A stretch of 64,000 nucleotides of DNA from Chloracidobacterium sp. GTDB taxonomy: Bacteria; Acidobacteriota; Blastocatellia; Pyrinomonadales; Pyrinomonadaceae. Positions within the stretch are counted from its first letter, which is position 1, and each line of letters begins with the position of its first letter. The notes under the pieces are model-generated. The model was not told where the DNA came from, made no database searches, and saw nothing but the letters and a program-made list of their open reading frames with translations. Positions 8,097 through 17,548 of this stretch are shown here, in pieces. Both the position numbers and the translations under genes were made by a program. The stretch spans positions 1 through 64,000 of the forward strand of contig JADJWM010000018.1 of assembly GCA_016716365.1 (NCBI GenBank), written 5' to 3'.

Positions 8097-9604
8097 ATGA
8101 AGAAGAACAAATATTTGCTTCTGATATCAAGCCTGGGCGTGCTGGCTCTGCTGGTCGCGGCGGCCATCTCGGAGAACTTTCTCAAGGAGTGGCATGCGAT
8201 CCAGGGCCAGGCAAGAACGCAGGAGGGGCCGATCGACGTCAAGCTGCGGCAGATCGTAAATCCCGACTTGAGAGAAAGCGGACCGCTGCGTGACCTGCCA
8301 CGTCGGAATGGCACCCGGGGAACAGGTCCTTTCGGATCTTAAGGTGGCACAACCGCACAAGCCCGTCGTGCATGATCCGGCGACGATGGGGTGCACGACA
8401 TGCCATGGCGGCCAGGGGCAGGCGACTGAGAAAGAAGATGCACACGGAAACGTGCAGCTTTTGGACGGAACCGATGCTCCCGGCGAAATACGCATATGCG
8501 AGCTGCGGGAACCTGCCACACGCCGCTGAACGTGCCGAATCTTGAAACCCTTCTGACCGCGAAAGACCTTTGAACGGCTTGATTGCTATTCGTGCCACCG
8601 GCTCGACGGAAGAGGCGGAACCCTCCGGCCGGGAGGCGACCTGACGGGAATGGAAGGTCCCGATCTATCCCATGTCGGCCTGAAGGGATACGACGCTGAA
8701 CTGGTACACCGCTCACTCCCAGAAGAAGTCTAGGCGCAACAGGCGGGGCGTGGAAAAACGCGTTTCGTGAAATAAGCGATGCGGACCGGGCCGCATTAAA
8801 GACGTTTCTAGACACTCAGATGGGTGCGTCACGGCTGGTAGAGGCACGGGCTCAGTTCAACTCGGTTGGCTGCATCGGGCTGTCATGCCGTGGGAGGTTT
8901 CGGGGGCGAGAACGGCCCGGACCTTTCGCGGTTGGGCGAACGAGACCCGAACCAGCTTAATTTCCGGAACGTACCAGGCGACCGCACGCTGACGAACTGG
9001 ATCGTTCAGCACTTCCGTTCGCCGGCGTCGACGGTGGCCGGCTCGCTGATGCCGGCACAGAGGTTGAGTGACGAACAACTCGACCTGCTGACGTTGTACA
9101 TGCTTTCGCTTCGCCGACGAAGCCTTCCGGACGTGTTTCTCCCGAAGGACCGCGTGACGGCGATGCGCTTCGGCGGCAGGGAGTTTGCGACTGACCCGGC
9201 CACGCTGTACACGACCGTTTGTTCAAGCTGTCACGGGAAAGCCGGGCAGGGGACACGATTCGCCGGCTATCCGCCGAACCCGTCGATCACCAACCCCGAT
9301 TTTCTGGCGCTGGCGTCGGACGATTTTCTGTCTGCTGCGATAAAACGCGGAAGGCCCGGCCGGCCGATGCTCCCGTGGGGCGAAAGGCAGAACGGCTTTA
9401 ATGATGCGGAGATCGCGACGCTCGTCGCCTATATCCGAAGCCTTGGCGGAGGCGTGCAGTTTGCCGGCGACACGATGCCGGCTCGTTGGGTAAACGCCGA
9501 CGCCGCACTCGGCGAGCGGCTCTTCACGTCGAACTGTGCCGGATGCCATCCGGGCCGAGATCGAAGCGATCGCGGCGTATATCAGGACGCTCGGCAGCAA
9601 CTGA
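8097..9604 (+). pseudogene. multiheme c-type cytochrome, at least seven CxxCH motifs, frame broken at several points
   Basis: The gene begins with ATG at 8097 and an N-terminal anchor (KYLLLISSLGVLALLVAAAI). Reading across frames gives seven haem motifs: CVTCH (8287), CTTCH (8391), CGNCH (8504), CYSCH (8584), CIGCH (8871), CSSCH (about 9221) and CAGCH (about 9535). Frame changes are needed near 8272, 8458, 8513, 8568, 8731, 8880 and 9552. Most are repaired by adding or dropping one base. At 9552 the last domain jumps from CAGCH almost directly to its C-terminal helix (EIEAIAAYIRTLG), so sequence is also missing there. The flanking genes in the same operon are intact, so sequencing or assembly error is more likely than decay, though decay is possible. 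The protein would shuttle electrons between the Rieske/cytochrome b complex and the molybdenum enzyme in the periplasm. Confidence 0.75.
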
Positions 9605-9622
9605 ATTGTGTGAGGAATTGAT

Positions 9623-12600
9623 ATGAAAAGCGAGATCTCAAGACGAGAATTTTTGGCCAGGATATCGGCGGCCGGGTTCGGCGCATTGGCCGTTTCGGCA
9701 ACGAAGGCATGGGCCCTTGACGCGATCACGAATCCGCTTGCGGCCTATCCGGACCGCGGCTGGGAGAACGTTTATCGCGACCTTTGGAAGTACGATTCGA
9801 AATACACGTTCACCTGCGCTCCGAACGACACGCACAACTGCCTGCTTCATGCATATGTCCGCGACGGTGTGATCACGCGGATCGGGCCTTCGATGAGATA
9901 CGGCGAAGCGAAGGACCTAGCCGGGAACGGCACGACGCACCGCTGGGATCCGCGGGTTTGCCAAAAGGGCCTCGCCCTGACACGCCGCTTTTACGGCGAC
10001 CGCCGGGTGAATCAGACGATGGTCCGGGCGGGCTTCAAACGCTGGCATGACGAGGGTTTTCCACGAGGAAAGGACGGCCGGCCCGACGAAAGCTACTTTC
10101 AGCGGGCCCGCGACGAATGGATAAGAATGCCGCACGCGGAGGCCGCCGTGATCGTGGCCGCCGCTCTAAAGAATATCGCCGAGACCTACACCGGGGAGGA
10201 GGGCATGCGGCGGTTGCGGAACAACACTATGACGAAGCGGTGATCGAAGCGACCAACGGGATCGGCACTAAAGTGATGAAATTCCGCGGCGGCATGCCCC
10301 TCTTGGGGATGACGCGCGTGTTCGGGATGTATCGATTCGCCAATTCGATGGCGTTGCTCGATTCGAAGATCCGGGGCGTAGGGCCGGATCAGGCAGTCGG
10401 CGGAAAAGGCTTTGACAACTACTCGTGGCATACGGACCTGCCGCCGGGGCACCCGATGGTATCGGGCCAGCAAACGGTCGAATTCGACCTGAGCTCGGTC
10501 GAACACGCAAAGACGGTTGTCGTATGGGGAATGAACTGGATCACGACCAAAATGCCGGATGCCCACTGGCTGACGGAAGCATGGCTGAAAGGCACGAAGA
10601 TCGTCGTTATCGCTTGCGAATATTCGGCCACGGCAACCAAGGCCGATGACGTCATCGTCGTCCGGCCCGGAACGACGCCCGCACTCGCCCTCGGGCTGGC
10701 GAACGTAATCATCAAAGAAAAGCTTTATGACGACAAATATCTTCGCGAGTGGACGGACATGCCGATCCTGGTCCGGATGGACACGCTCAAATACCTGAAG
10801 GCGAGCGAGATTGTCGGCGGGACACCGGCTGAACTAAAACAGACTTTTATTGTGAAAACCGGGGAGAAGGAGCCGCCGCCGATCCAGCAAACGACGCAGA
10901 ATGTAGTGCCCGAAAAACTTCGAGCCGAATGGGGCGACTACGTTTTCTTCGACACGAGGCGGAACGAGGCGATTGCGCTCACGCGGGACGACATCGGAAC
11001 GTTCTCGAAGATGGCGAACGCTCTGCTCGAAGGTGCGGTCGAGGTCACGCTCGCGGACGGCAGCAAGGTCAAGTGCCGGCCCGTTTTCGACCTGGTAAAG
11101 GAATATGCGGACCATTTCGACCCGAAGACCACGGAAGAGACTTACCTGGGCTCCGGCGGCGGCCGTCGAGGGGTTGGCCCGCCACATTGCAAAGGAGCCG
11201 GGAACGACGCTCTTCGCCCTCGGGATGGGGCCAAACCAATTCTTCAACAGCGACAATAAGGACCGCGACACTATCATGCTGGCCGCACTGACCGGCAATG
11301 TCGGGAAGATCGGCGGCAATATCGGCTCGTATGCGGGGAATTACCGGACCGCCCTTTTCAACGGCTGCCCGCAGTACATAAACGAGAATCCATTTGATAT
11401 CGAACTCGATCCAACCAAACCGGCCCGGCCGAAGGCATACTGGACCGCCGAGTCGGCCCACTATTACAACCACGAGGACCATCCGCTAAAGGTCGGGAAC
11501 ACGATCCTGACGGGTAAGACCCATATGCCGTGCCCGACGAAATCGCTTTGGTTTGCCAATGCGAATTCGATCCTCGGCAACGTGAAATGGCATTACAACC
11601 AGGTGTTCAACGCACTTCCGAAGATCGAGATGATCGCCGTTAATGAATGGTGGTGGTCGACATCCTGCGAATGGGCAGATGTCGTCTTTGGAGTCGATTC
11701 GTGGGCTGAACTGAAACATCCGGATATGACGGCCTCGGTGACGAACCCGTTCCTGATCGTCTTTCCAAGGACACCGATCGAGCGGATCTTTAACACGATC
11801 GGTGACATCGAGGTCTATTCGCTCGTCGCGTCGAAGCTCGCGGAATTGACCGGCGACCAACGTTTCAATGATTACTGGAAATTCGTCAATGAGAACAATA
11901 CCGACGTTTATCTTCAGAGGATCCTGGACAATTCGACAAATACGAAGGGCTACAATTTCAGCGAATTGCACGCAAAGGCCCTCGAAGGCATTCCGGCCCT
12001 GATGAACAGCCGGACGACACCGAAGAATGTTGGCTACGATCAGCTTACCGACTCCACGCCGTGGTACACAAAGAGCGGAAGGCTTGAGTTTTACCGCGAA
12101 GAGGACGAGTTCATCGACGCCGGCGAGAATCTGCCCGTCCACCGCGAACCGGTCGATTCGACATTCCTTGAACCAAATATAATCATCGCACCGCCGCACG
12201 AGGCGTTGAGGCCCAAAGGCCCCGAGGATTACGGAGCGAAACGCGACGACCTGAGCTGCGAGACGCGATGCGGGCGGAACGTAGTTTACACGTGGGAAGA
12301 GGCCCGGAAGACGGCCCACCCGCTTGTAAAGGACGGATTTAAGTTCATTTTCCACACGCCCAAGTACCGCCACGGATCGCACACGACCCCGATCGACACC
12401 GACATGGTCGCGATCCTTTTCGGCCCCTTCGGCGACATCTACCGTCACGACAAACGCTCGCCGTTCGTCACGGAAGGCTATGTTGATATCAACCCGACCG
12501 ATGCCAAAGAACTCGGCATCAACGACGGCGACTACGTCTGGATCGATCCCGATCCGGAGGACCGCCCGTTCCGCGGCTGGCAGAACGACAAACGGAATTA

Positions 12601-13060
12601 CGAGGTCGCGCGGATGATGTGCCGTGCCCGTTATTACCCCGGAACGCCCCGCGGCGTGACGCGGATGTGGTTCAACATGTATGCAGCGACGCCCGGCTCG
12701 CAGCAGGGAGCGAAGGAACGCGAAGACGGACTGGCAAAAAACCCGCGAACGAATTATCAAGCGATGTTCCGCTCGGGCTCGCACCAATCGGCAACGCGCG
12801 GCTGGCTCAAACCTACATGGATGACCGATTCGCTGGTCCGAAAGGGAATGTTCGGCCAGGGGATCGGCAAGGGCTTTGCACCGGACATCCATTGTCCGAC
12901 CGGCGCACCGCGAGAGGCTTTTGTGAAGATCTCGAAAGCGGAACCGGGCGGGATCGACGGTAAGGGGCTGTGGCGTCCGGTAGATCTGGGCATACGCCCG
13001 AGAAACGAGTCCGACGCGATGAAGAGGTATCTCGCGGGTGAGTTTATGAAAAGGAAGTAG
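9623..13060 (+). CDS. NarG/NxrA-type molybdopterin oxidoreductase alpha subunit, Tat-exported (two frameshifts)
   Basis: About 1,145 residues, the usual size of NarG/NxrA. It starts at ATG 9623 behind TGAGGAATTG. SRREFLARIS is a twin-arginine export signal, so the enzyme faces the periplasm. The N-terminal cluster motif is C-x3-D-x3-C (TCAPNDTHNC, about residue 71) plus a fourth cysteine in PRVCQKG, with Asp in place of one cysteine. SWHTDLPPGHP (about residue 270) aligns with the DLPP segment of NarG, whose Asp binds molybdenum; this places it in the type II DMSO reductase family (NarG, NxrA, EbdA, DdhA, SerA, ClrA). Two single-base errors split the frame, near 10212 and at about 11142 (dropping one T restores it), leaving pieces 9623-10243, about 10210-11165 and about 11145-13060. 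The downstream beta, gamma and chaperone genes fit. Substrate (nitrate, nitrite or another oxyanion) is not proven. Confidence 0.85.
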
Positions 13061-13063
13061 ATC

Positions 13064-13579
13064 ATGGACAGCCTAAAGATCCACCAATTGATCAACTACT
13101 ACCCGGCGATCGGTATGGTCCTCGGTTCGATCGTGCTGGCTGTCGGGCTCGTCAGGTCGAACGGCAGGATCAGATTGTTTGCTCTACGGCTGATGGTCTT
13201 CGTGGCGATCCTGACGATCTTCGTAGTTTTTGCAGGGGAATTCGCGAACTGGGATCCGACGGTCCGAACCGCGGCGGCGAACGAAGCACTACGCAATCAC
13301 AAGTTGATGGGTACGGCTGCGTTTGCGGTAACCACTCTGGCAGGCATCGCAGCATACGTTGCGATCAGGCGAACGCGAAACGGTGGCCGCGATGGCCGAT
13401 GGGCCCTGATGACGGCTTTTGCGCTATCGGTCGCCGCGTCCGTGCTGCTCTCGACCACAGTCTTTCGCGGCAGGCAGGTGAAATGGGCTGGAGCGGTCAT
13501 ACCCCCGACGGCCGTTGCCGGCCTGCGGCAGCCAACACTAAACCAAGTCGAAGAAAGGAGAACAATATGGCACGCGTAA
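13064..13579 (+). CDS. small integral membrane protein in the respiratory operon
   Basis: 171 residues with four predicted membrane helices: YPAIGMVLGSIVLAVGLV, a LMVFVAILTIFVVFAG segment, GTAAFAVTTLAGIAAYVAI and MTAFALSVAASVLLSTTVF. Several conserved-looking histidines sit at helix ends (KIHQLIN, NHKLMG). It resembles small DUF2231-type membrane proteins, but the match is by eye and weak. It starts three bases after the alpha subunit gene, behind AAAAGGAAG, and its end overlaps the beta subunit start by 13 bases, so it is tightly coupled between alpha and beta. A role as a haem-binding membrane anchor is possible but not shown. Confidence 0.7.
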   Translation: MDSLKIHQLINYYPAIGMVLGSIVLAVGLVRSNGRIRLFALRLMVFVAILTIFVVFAGEFANWDPTVRTAAANEALRNHKLMGTAAFAVTTLAGIAAYVAIRRTRNGGRDGRWALMTAFALSVAASVLLSTTVFRGRQVKWAGAVIPPTAVAGLRQPTLNQVEERRTIWHA

Positions 13580-14709
13580 ACAATTGGCAGCTTGGAAGGG
13601 AGATGTCCTACTGGTATCCCGAAGCCCGGCCGCAAAAACAGTTCGCAGCGGTGTTCGATACGAACAAGTGCATTGCGTGCCAGACGTGCACGCTTGCCTG
13701 CAAGACCACATGGACAAGCGGCAAAGGGCAGGAATATATGCTCTGGAACAACGTCGAGACAAAGCCGTACGGCTTCTATCCGCTGGCCTGGGACCTGAAC
13801 CTGCTCGAAATGCTCGGCGGTCAGGAATGGGACGAGACCGGCGAGCGGCCCGTTTATCAGGGCAGCACGATCTTCGAATCGGCACCGGCGGGCGAACGTG
13901 TGCTCGGGTGGCGGCCGGAGGACCAGGATTATTCATACCCGAATGTCGGCGAGGATGACTGTGCGGGGCAAGTTGATGGCGGGGCAAGCCTGGCGGCATC
14001 GCACGACATGGCGTGGTTCTATTATCTCGCCCGGATCTGCAATCACTGCACATACCCGGCCTGTCTCGCGTCGTGCCCGCGCGGCTCGATCTACAAGCGG
14101 CCGGAGGACGGCATCGTGCTTGTTGACCAGGGCCGCTGCCGCGGTTATCAGGAATGTGTCCGCGGCTGTCCGTACAAGAAGGTCTTTTACAATGCGATGA
14201 CCGGGACGAGCGAGAAATGCATCGCTTGTTTCCCCAAAATGGAAACCGGGATTCAACCGCAGTGCTTCGTGAACTGCATCGGCAAGATCAGGATGGCCGG
14301 TTATCTGAACACGCCGGAGAACGCACGGGAAGACAATCCGTTGGATTACCTGGTCCACATAAAGAAGGTCGCATTGCCGCTGTTCCCGCAGTTCGGGCTC
14401 GAACCGAATGTTTACTACATCCCGCCGGTTCACGTGCCGACATCGTTCACAAGCCAGATGTTCGGGCCGGGCGTCGGGAAGGCAATTGAAACGTACCGAA
14501 GCGCGGCGACCGACAGCGACCTCGCGGGCCTTCTCGGCCTTTTCGGTTCGTCGGAGCGGGTGATGACACGGTGGCGGCGGATCGGCGAGACGGTGACGGG
14601 CCTTGACGATGACGGGAACGTGCTTGTGAACGTCCCGCTCAAGGAACCGGTGCATATCAGGCCCGCATACGACAAGCTGTATCAGGTGACGCGAAGCAAT
14701 TGCCCGTGA
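13567..14709 (+). CDS. NarH/NxrB-type iron-sulfur beta subunit
   Basis: 380 residues from ATG 13567, behind GAAAGGAG. Four Cys clusters are complete: CIACQTCTLAC (about residue 35), CNHCTYPACLASCP (about 157), CRGYQECVRGCP (about 192) and CIACFPKM with QCFVNC (about 218-238). In the third cluster the position of one cysteine is Tyr (CRGYQEC); in NarH it is Trp (CRGWRMC) and the site holds a 3Fe-4S cluster, so three 4Fe-4S and one 3Fe-4S are expected. The start NWQLGREMSYWYPE and the KGQEYMLWNNVETKPYG stretch are typical of periplasmic NxrB/EbdB-like beta subunits. It has no signal of its own and would be exported with the Tat-bearing alpha subunit. It passes electrons from alpha to the gamma haem. 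Confidence 0.92.
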   Translation: MARVNNWQLGREMSYWYPEARPQKQFAAVFDTNKCIACQTCTLACKTTWTSGKGQEYMLWNNVETKPYGFYPLAWDLNLLEMLGGQEWDETGERPVYQGSTIFESAPAGERVLGWRPEDQDYSYPNVGEDDCAGQVDGGASLAASHDMAWFYYLARICNHCTYPACLASCPRGSIYKRPEDGIVLVDQGRCRGYQECVRGCPYKKVFYNAMTGTSEKCIACFPKMETGIQPQCFVNCIGKIRMAGYLNTPENAREDNPLDYLVHIKKVALPLFPQFGLEPNVYYIPPVHVPTSFTSQMFGPGVGKAIETYRSAATDSDLAGLLGLFGSSERVMTRWRRIGETVTGLDDDGNVLVNVPLKEPVHIRPAYDKLYQVTRSNCP

Positions 14710-14729
14710 TGATCGAGGAGGGCAGCATA

Positions 14730-15584
14730 ATGAGAGAAGTCAGATATTCAGTTTCAGTATTTATCCTGTCGGCCTTGATGCTGGCCGTTTCGTGCGGGAA
14801 GACGGAGGTCCCGACGCCGGATGTCCAGGCCGTCGCGGCTGAGCGCATCACGCTCGACGCTAATGACGCCGTCTGGACCAACGTCCCGGTCCATGCATCG
14901 AGGCTTATCCTTCAGGACCTTGTGGAACCGCGTCTGATGGAAGCCTCGACGCAGGAAGTCCGTGTCAAGGCCATCACAAACGGGGGCCAGATCGCATTTC
15001 GTCTGGAATGGGCCGATCCGTCGCAGAACGACCTGCCGAGCCCGAAGATGTTCATGGACGCCGCGGCGGTCCAACTTCCGATAAAGATCGAGGCGAGCGC
15101 TCCGGCACCGCAAATGGGCGAGATGGGGAAGACGGTACAGATCTCGTACTGGCGGGCCGACTGGCAGGCTATCGTCGATGGCCGCGCGGATGAGATCAAA
15201 GCACTCCATCCGAACGCGTCGGTCGACCACTACCCGTTTCAGGCACGGCCGCTGGACAAGGACCCCGAGGCAAAGGCAAGGGCCGAGTTTCGCTATTCGC
15301 CTGCACGGGCTCTAGGCAACAGCCGGTCGGGACCGCGAGAAAAGCCGGTCGAAGACCTGATCGCCGAGGGGCCGGGAACCCTGACGCCCAACCCCGCCGG
15401 GGCCTCGAACGGAAAAGGGATCAGAACGGCGGACGGGTGGGCCATCGTCTTAACGCGGCCAGTCCCCGAAGGCCTTTCGCTCACACAGCCGACACAGATC
15501 GCGTTCGCGGTTTGGGAAGGCTCTCACGGCGAAACGGGCGCAAGAAAGATGCGGACCGGATGGGTCAACCTGTTGATGAAATGA
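14730..15584 (+). CDS. lipoprotein gamma subunit, ethylbenzene-dehydrogenase-like haem b domain
   Basis: 284 residues from ATG 14730, behind GAGGAGGG; an ATG at 14709 overlapping the previous stop is the alternative. The N-terminus is a lipoprotein signal with lipobox LAVSCG, so the subunit is likely tethered to a membrane. The rest reads as the DOMON-like haem-binding gamma subunit of type II DMSO reductases (EbdC, DdhC, SerC, NxrC): an early AFRLEWAD strand and the late FAVWEGSHGETGARKMRTGW signature. These subunits hold haem b and hand electrons to soluble or membrane c-type cytochromes. It lies between beta and the hemerythrin and overlaps the latter by four bases. Confidence 0.85.
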   Translation: MREVRYSVSVFILSALMLAVSCGKTEVPTPDVQAVAAERITLDANDAVWTNVPVHASRLILQDLVEPRLMEASTQEVRVKAITNGGQIAFRLEWADPSQNDLPSPKMFMDAAAVQLPIKIEASAPAPQMGEMGKTVQISYWRADWQAIVDGRADEIKALHPNASVDHYPFQARPLDKDPEAKARAEFRYSPARALGNSRSGPREKPVEDLIAEGPGTLTPNPAGASNGKGIRTADGWAIVLTRPVPEGLSLTQPTQIAFAVWEGSHGETGARKMRTGWVNLLMK

Positions 15585-16079
15585 GCAAGAAATTGGTGAT
15601 GATCGATCTGCTCGGCCTGCATGGCGATCTCGACGAGATGTTCTTCGAGCATCAAAAGGCCTTGCTTCATATGGACTTTGAAAAGGCATTGAGGCTGCTC
15701 AGGCTATACCGGGATGCCCTGTTCGAGCATATGCAGGATGAGGAGGAGGGGGGGGGGGCGGGGGGGGGGGGGCGGGGCCGTGAAGGGCGGCGGCCCGGAA
15801 TTATTCTTGAACGAGCATAATAAGATGAGGGGAATGGTGGCCGCATTCGAGAAAAAGACAGCAGAGTTGGCCCGCGAAAAGTCGCCGGAAAAGGGACTGC
15901 TGATGCTCTTGGACCGTGAATCCTTCTTCAAGCGGCTCTGCAGTCACCACGATATCCGGGAATCGGAGATCCTTTATCCTGAGCTGGATAGGGTCACAAC
16001 CGACGATGAAAAGGCCTATCTCCTCGGCCAGGTCACACAGTCCTTCGAAACGGAAGCGGAGGCAATGGAGGTTACATGA
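15581..16079 (+). CDS. hemerythrin-like di-iron protein, frame broken at a poly-G run
   Basis: It starts with ATG 15581, overlapping the gamma stop (ATGA). The first part (LLGLHGDLDEMFFEHQ ... DALFEHMQDEE) and the last part (FLNEHNKMRGMVAAFE ... LCSHHDIRESEILYPEL) give the hemerythrin HHE spacing of His and Glu ligands. Between them a run of about 30 G (15747-15777) shifts the frame from 15581's to that of 16079; the expected LLFP-like turn of the domain is lost in the run. A hemerythrin between gamma and chaperone genes could bind oxygen or nitric oxide to protect the enzyme or its assembly. The stop overlaps the chaperone start by four bases. Confidence 0.75.
15747..15777. repeat. poly-G tract
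   Basis: Eleven G, one C, thirteen G, one C and four G in a row, inside the hemerythrin gene. Such runs appear as artefacts of two-colour short-read chemistry, and also in phase-variable genes. Confidence 0.9.
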
Positions 16080-16720
16080 ATAGACATTCGAGTGCGGCGG
16101 ACCTTATGAATGAGGCGGCGGACTGGCGGCTGATAAGTCTTCTGTTCGACCGTCCGGCAAACGGCTGGTTCGATGAGGTGGAGATGCTCGGAGAGCAGTC
16201 CGAGGACAAGAGGCTTAAACGTGCGGCCGAAGCTGCCCGCGGCGAGGCCGGCGAGGGGGCGTTCCACTCGATCTTCGGCCCGGGCGGCCCTGCACCCGCC
16301 CGCGAGGTCACCTATCGAAGCTGGGTCCAGCCCGGGTATCTGCTCTCGGAACTCTCGTGCTTTTACGACGCTTTTTCCTACAAGCCAAAGACCGACGAGG
16401 CCCCGGACCATGTGGCCGTCGAGACGGGATTCATCGCCTACCTCAAATTCAAGGAGCTTTATGCCCTTGAGTGCGGCGACGGCGAGGCCGCGGCGGTCAC
16501 TGCAGAGGCGGCCGAGAACTTTGTTGCTGACCATCTCTCAAAGATGGCCGGTAAGCTCTCGCGATCACTTTCCGAATCCGGATACGAATACCTGAAACTG
16601 GCAGGTGAAGCCCTGTTCGAACGTACCGGGCCCGACAAGGACACATCGGAGATTGCCGTTCTGCCCGTGCTACAACAGGAGGAGGATGAGCTTTTCGAGT
16701 GCGGTTCGCCGGCGATCTGA
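16076..16720 (+). CDS. TorD/NarJ-family chaperone for the molybdenum enzyme
   Basis: 214 residues, all helical in appearance, the size of TorD/DmsD/NarJ chaperones. PGYLLSELSCFYDAFSYKP and DHVAVETGFIAYLKFKE match the conserved core where the family motif E-x2-F-x-A-x-L/K is found. These proteins bind the Tat signal of the alpha subunit and hold it until the molybdenum cofactor is inserted. It is the last gene of the operon, overlaps the hemerythrin stop by four bases and ends head-to-head against the YwiC-like gene with no gap (16720/16721). The equivalents in related operons are EbdD, DdhD and NarJ. Confidence 0.8.
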   Translation: MNRHSSAADLMNEAADWRLISLLFDRPANGWFDEVEMLGEQSEDKRLKRAAEAARGEAGEGAFHSIFGPGGPAPAREVTYRSWVQPGYLLSELSCFYDAFSYKPKTDEAPDHVAVETGFIAYLKFKELYALECGDGEAAAVTAEAAENFVADHLSKMAGKLSRSLSESGYEYLKLAGEALFERTGPDKDTSEIAVLPVLQQEEDELFECGSPAI

Positions 16721-17539
16721 TCAGATGCCAGAATAATGACCGATGATTATCGCGGCAGCGGTGACGACGCCGAAGATCACCTCCATAATGCCGATCTGCA
16801 TCGCCTTCATCTTGATACGCCCCGATGAAAGCCCTTCTATCGCCCTGAACGAAAGCACCGCCATTGCGAATGCAGCGAGCATCGGGACCATTCGAAAGAA
16901 TGCGAGCGAGCCGACGAGCAGGAGGGCGGTGGCGTGGCTCAAGAGCGGCACCATGCGTGAGAAGCTCTTGCCCTTTTCCAGTCGGAGCCTTTCACGAACA
17001 TAGATGATGGAGGGAATGAGGCGCGCAATGAAAACAAGCCAAAAGGCACCTGCCGCCACGATCCCGAACCCGCCTGCAAGCAGAATGGCGGGGGCCGAGG
17101 CCGAGATGGCCACGGCGCCCAGAAGCTCGGGGAGCAGTTGGCGGCCCTGCCTGGCCGCGTCGAAATAGATCTGGACCGTCCCCAGCGGGATGACGGCCAG
17201 GAACGGAACGAGCGGCCAAAGCCCGGCCGTGGCCATCGTACCCAAAAGGCCCGCGAGAAAGAAGGCGCCGTAAAAAAGGCCGAACCGGATCGCGGCGGCC
17301 GCAAGATGGGGGTCATTCCGGGCGGCCCGATTCTGGAGAAAAACCTTCACAGGCTGGCGGGCGAGGAACGCACCGATGCACATTACCGCGATCAAAACCC
17401 CGCCGCCCGAAAATGCGATCGCGAGCGAGGCAACGATCGGCTCGAAAAGAAAGCCCCAGGCCCCGTGCTCGACCGGCAAAGCGATCGACCTGACGCGGAC
17501 CCTGGGGGCGTACGCATTTTTTAGAACAACCTCATTCAT
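16721..17539 (-). CDS. YwiC-like multi-pass membrane protein
   Basis: 272 residues with about eight hydrophobic helices. ALPVEHGAWGFLFEPIVASL at residues 20-40 is the signature start of the YwiC family, and the RNDPHLAAAAIRFGLFYG segment fits too. In Bacillus subtilis ywiC lies beside fnr and nar genes; here too it sits next to nitrate-type respiration genes. Its function is unknown. It starts nine bases after the RIC gene and is probably co-transcribed with it, so the CRP/FNR box at 18350 would control both. Confidence 0.8.
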   Translation of the reverse strand: MNEVVLKNAYAPRVRVRSIALPVEHGAWGFLFEPIVASLAIAFSGGGVLIAVMCIGAFLARQPVKVFLQNRAARNDPHLAAAAIRFGLFYGAFFLAGLLGTMATAGLWPLVPFLAVIPLGTVQIYFDAARQGRQLLPELLGAVAISASAPAILLAGGFGIVAAGAFWLVFIARLIPSIIYVRERLRLEKGKSFSRMVPLLSHATALLLVGSLAFFRMVPMLAAFAMAVLSFRAIEGLSSGRIKMKAMQIGIMEVIFGVVTAAAIIIGHYSGI

Positions 17540-17548
17540 TCGGCATCG

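Noticed and set aside
11486..12892. 468-codon minus-strand frame opposite the alpha subunit
   Set aside because: The plus-strand frame carries recognisable molybdopterin enzyme sequence throughout; the opposite frame is a codon-bias shadow.
9623..13060. Naming the enzyme nitrite oxidoreductase or nitrate reductase outright
   Set aside because: Type II DMSO reductases share these motifs across several substrates, and sequence reading alone does not separate them.
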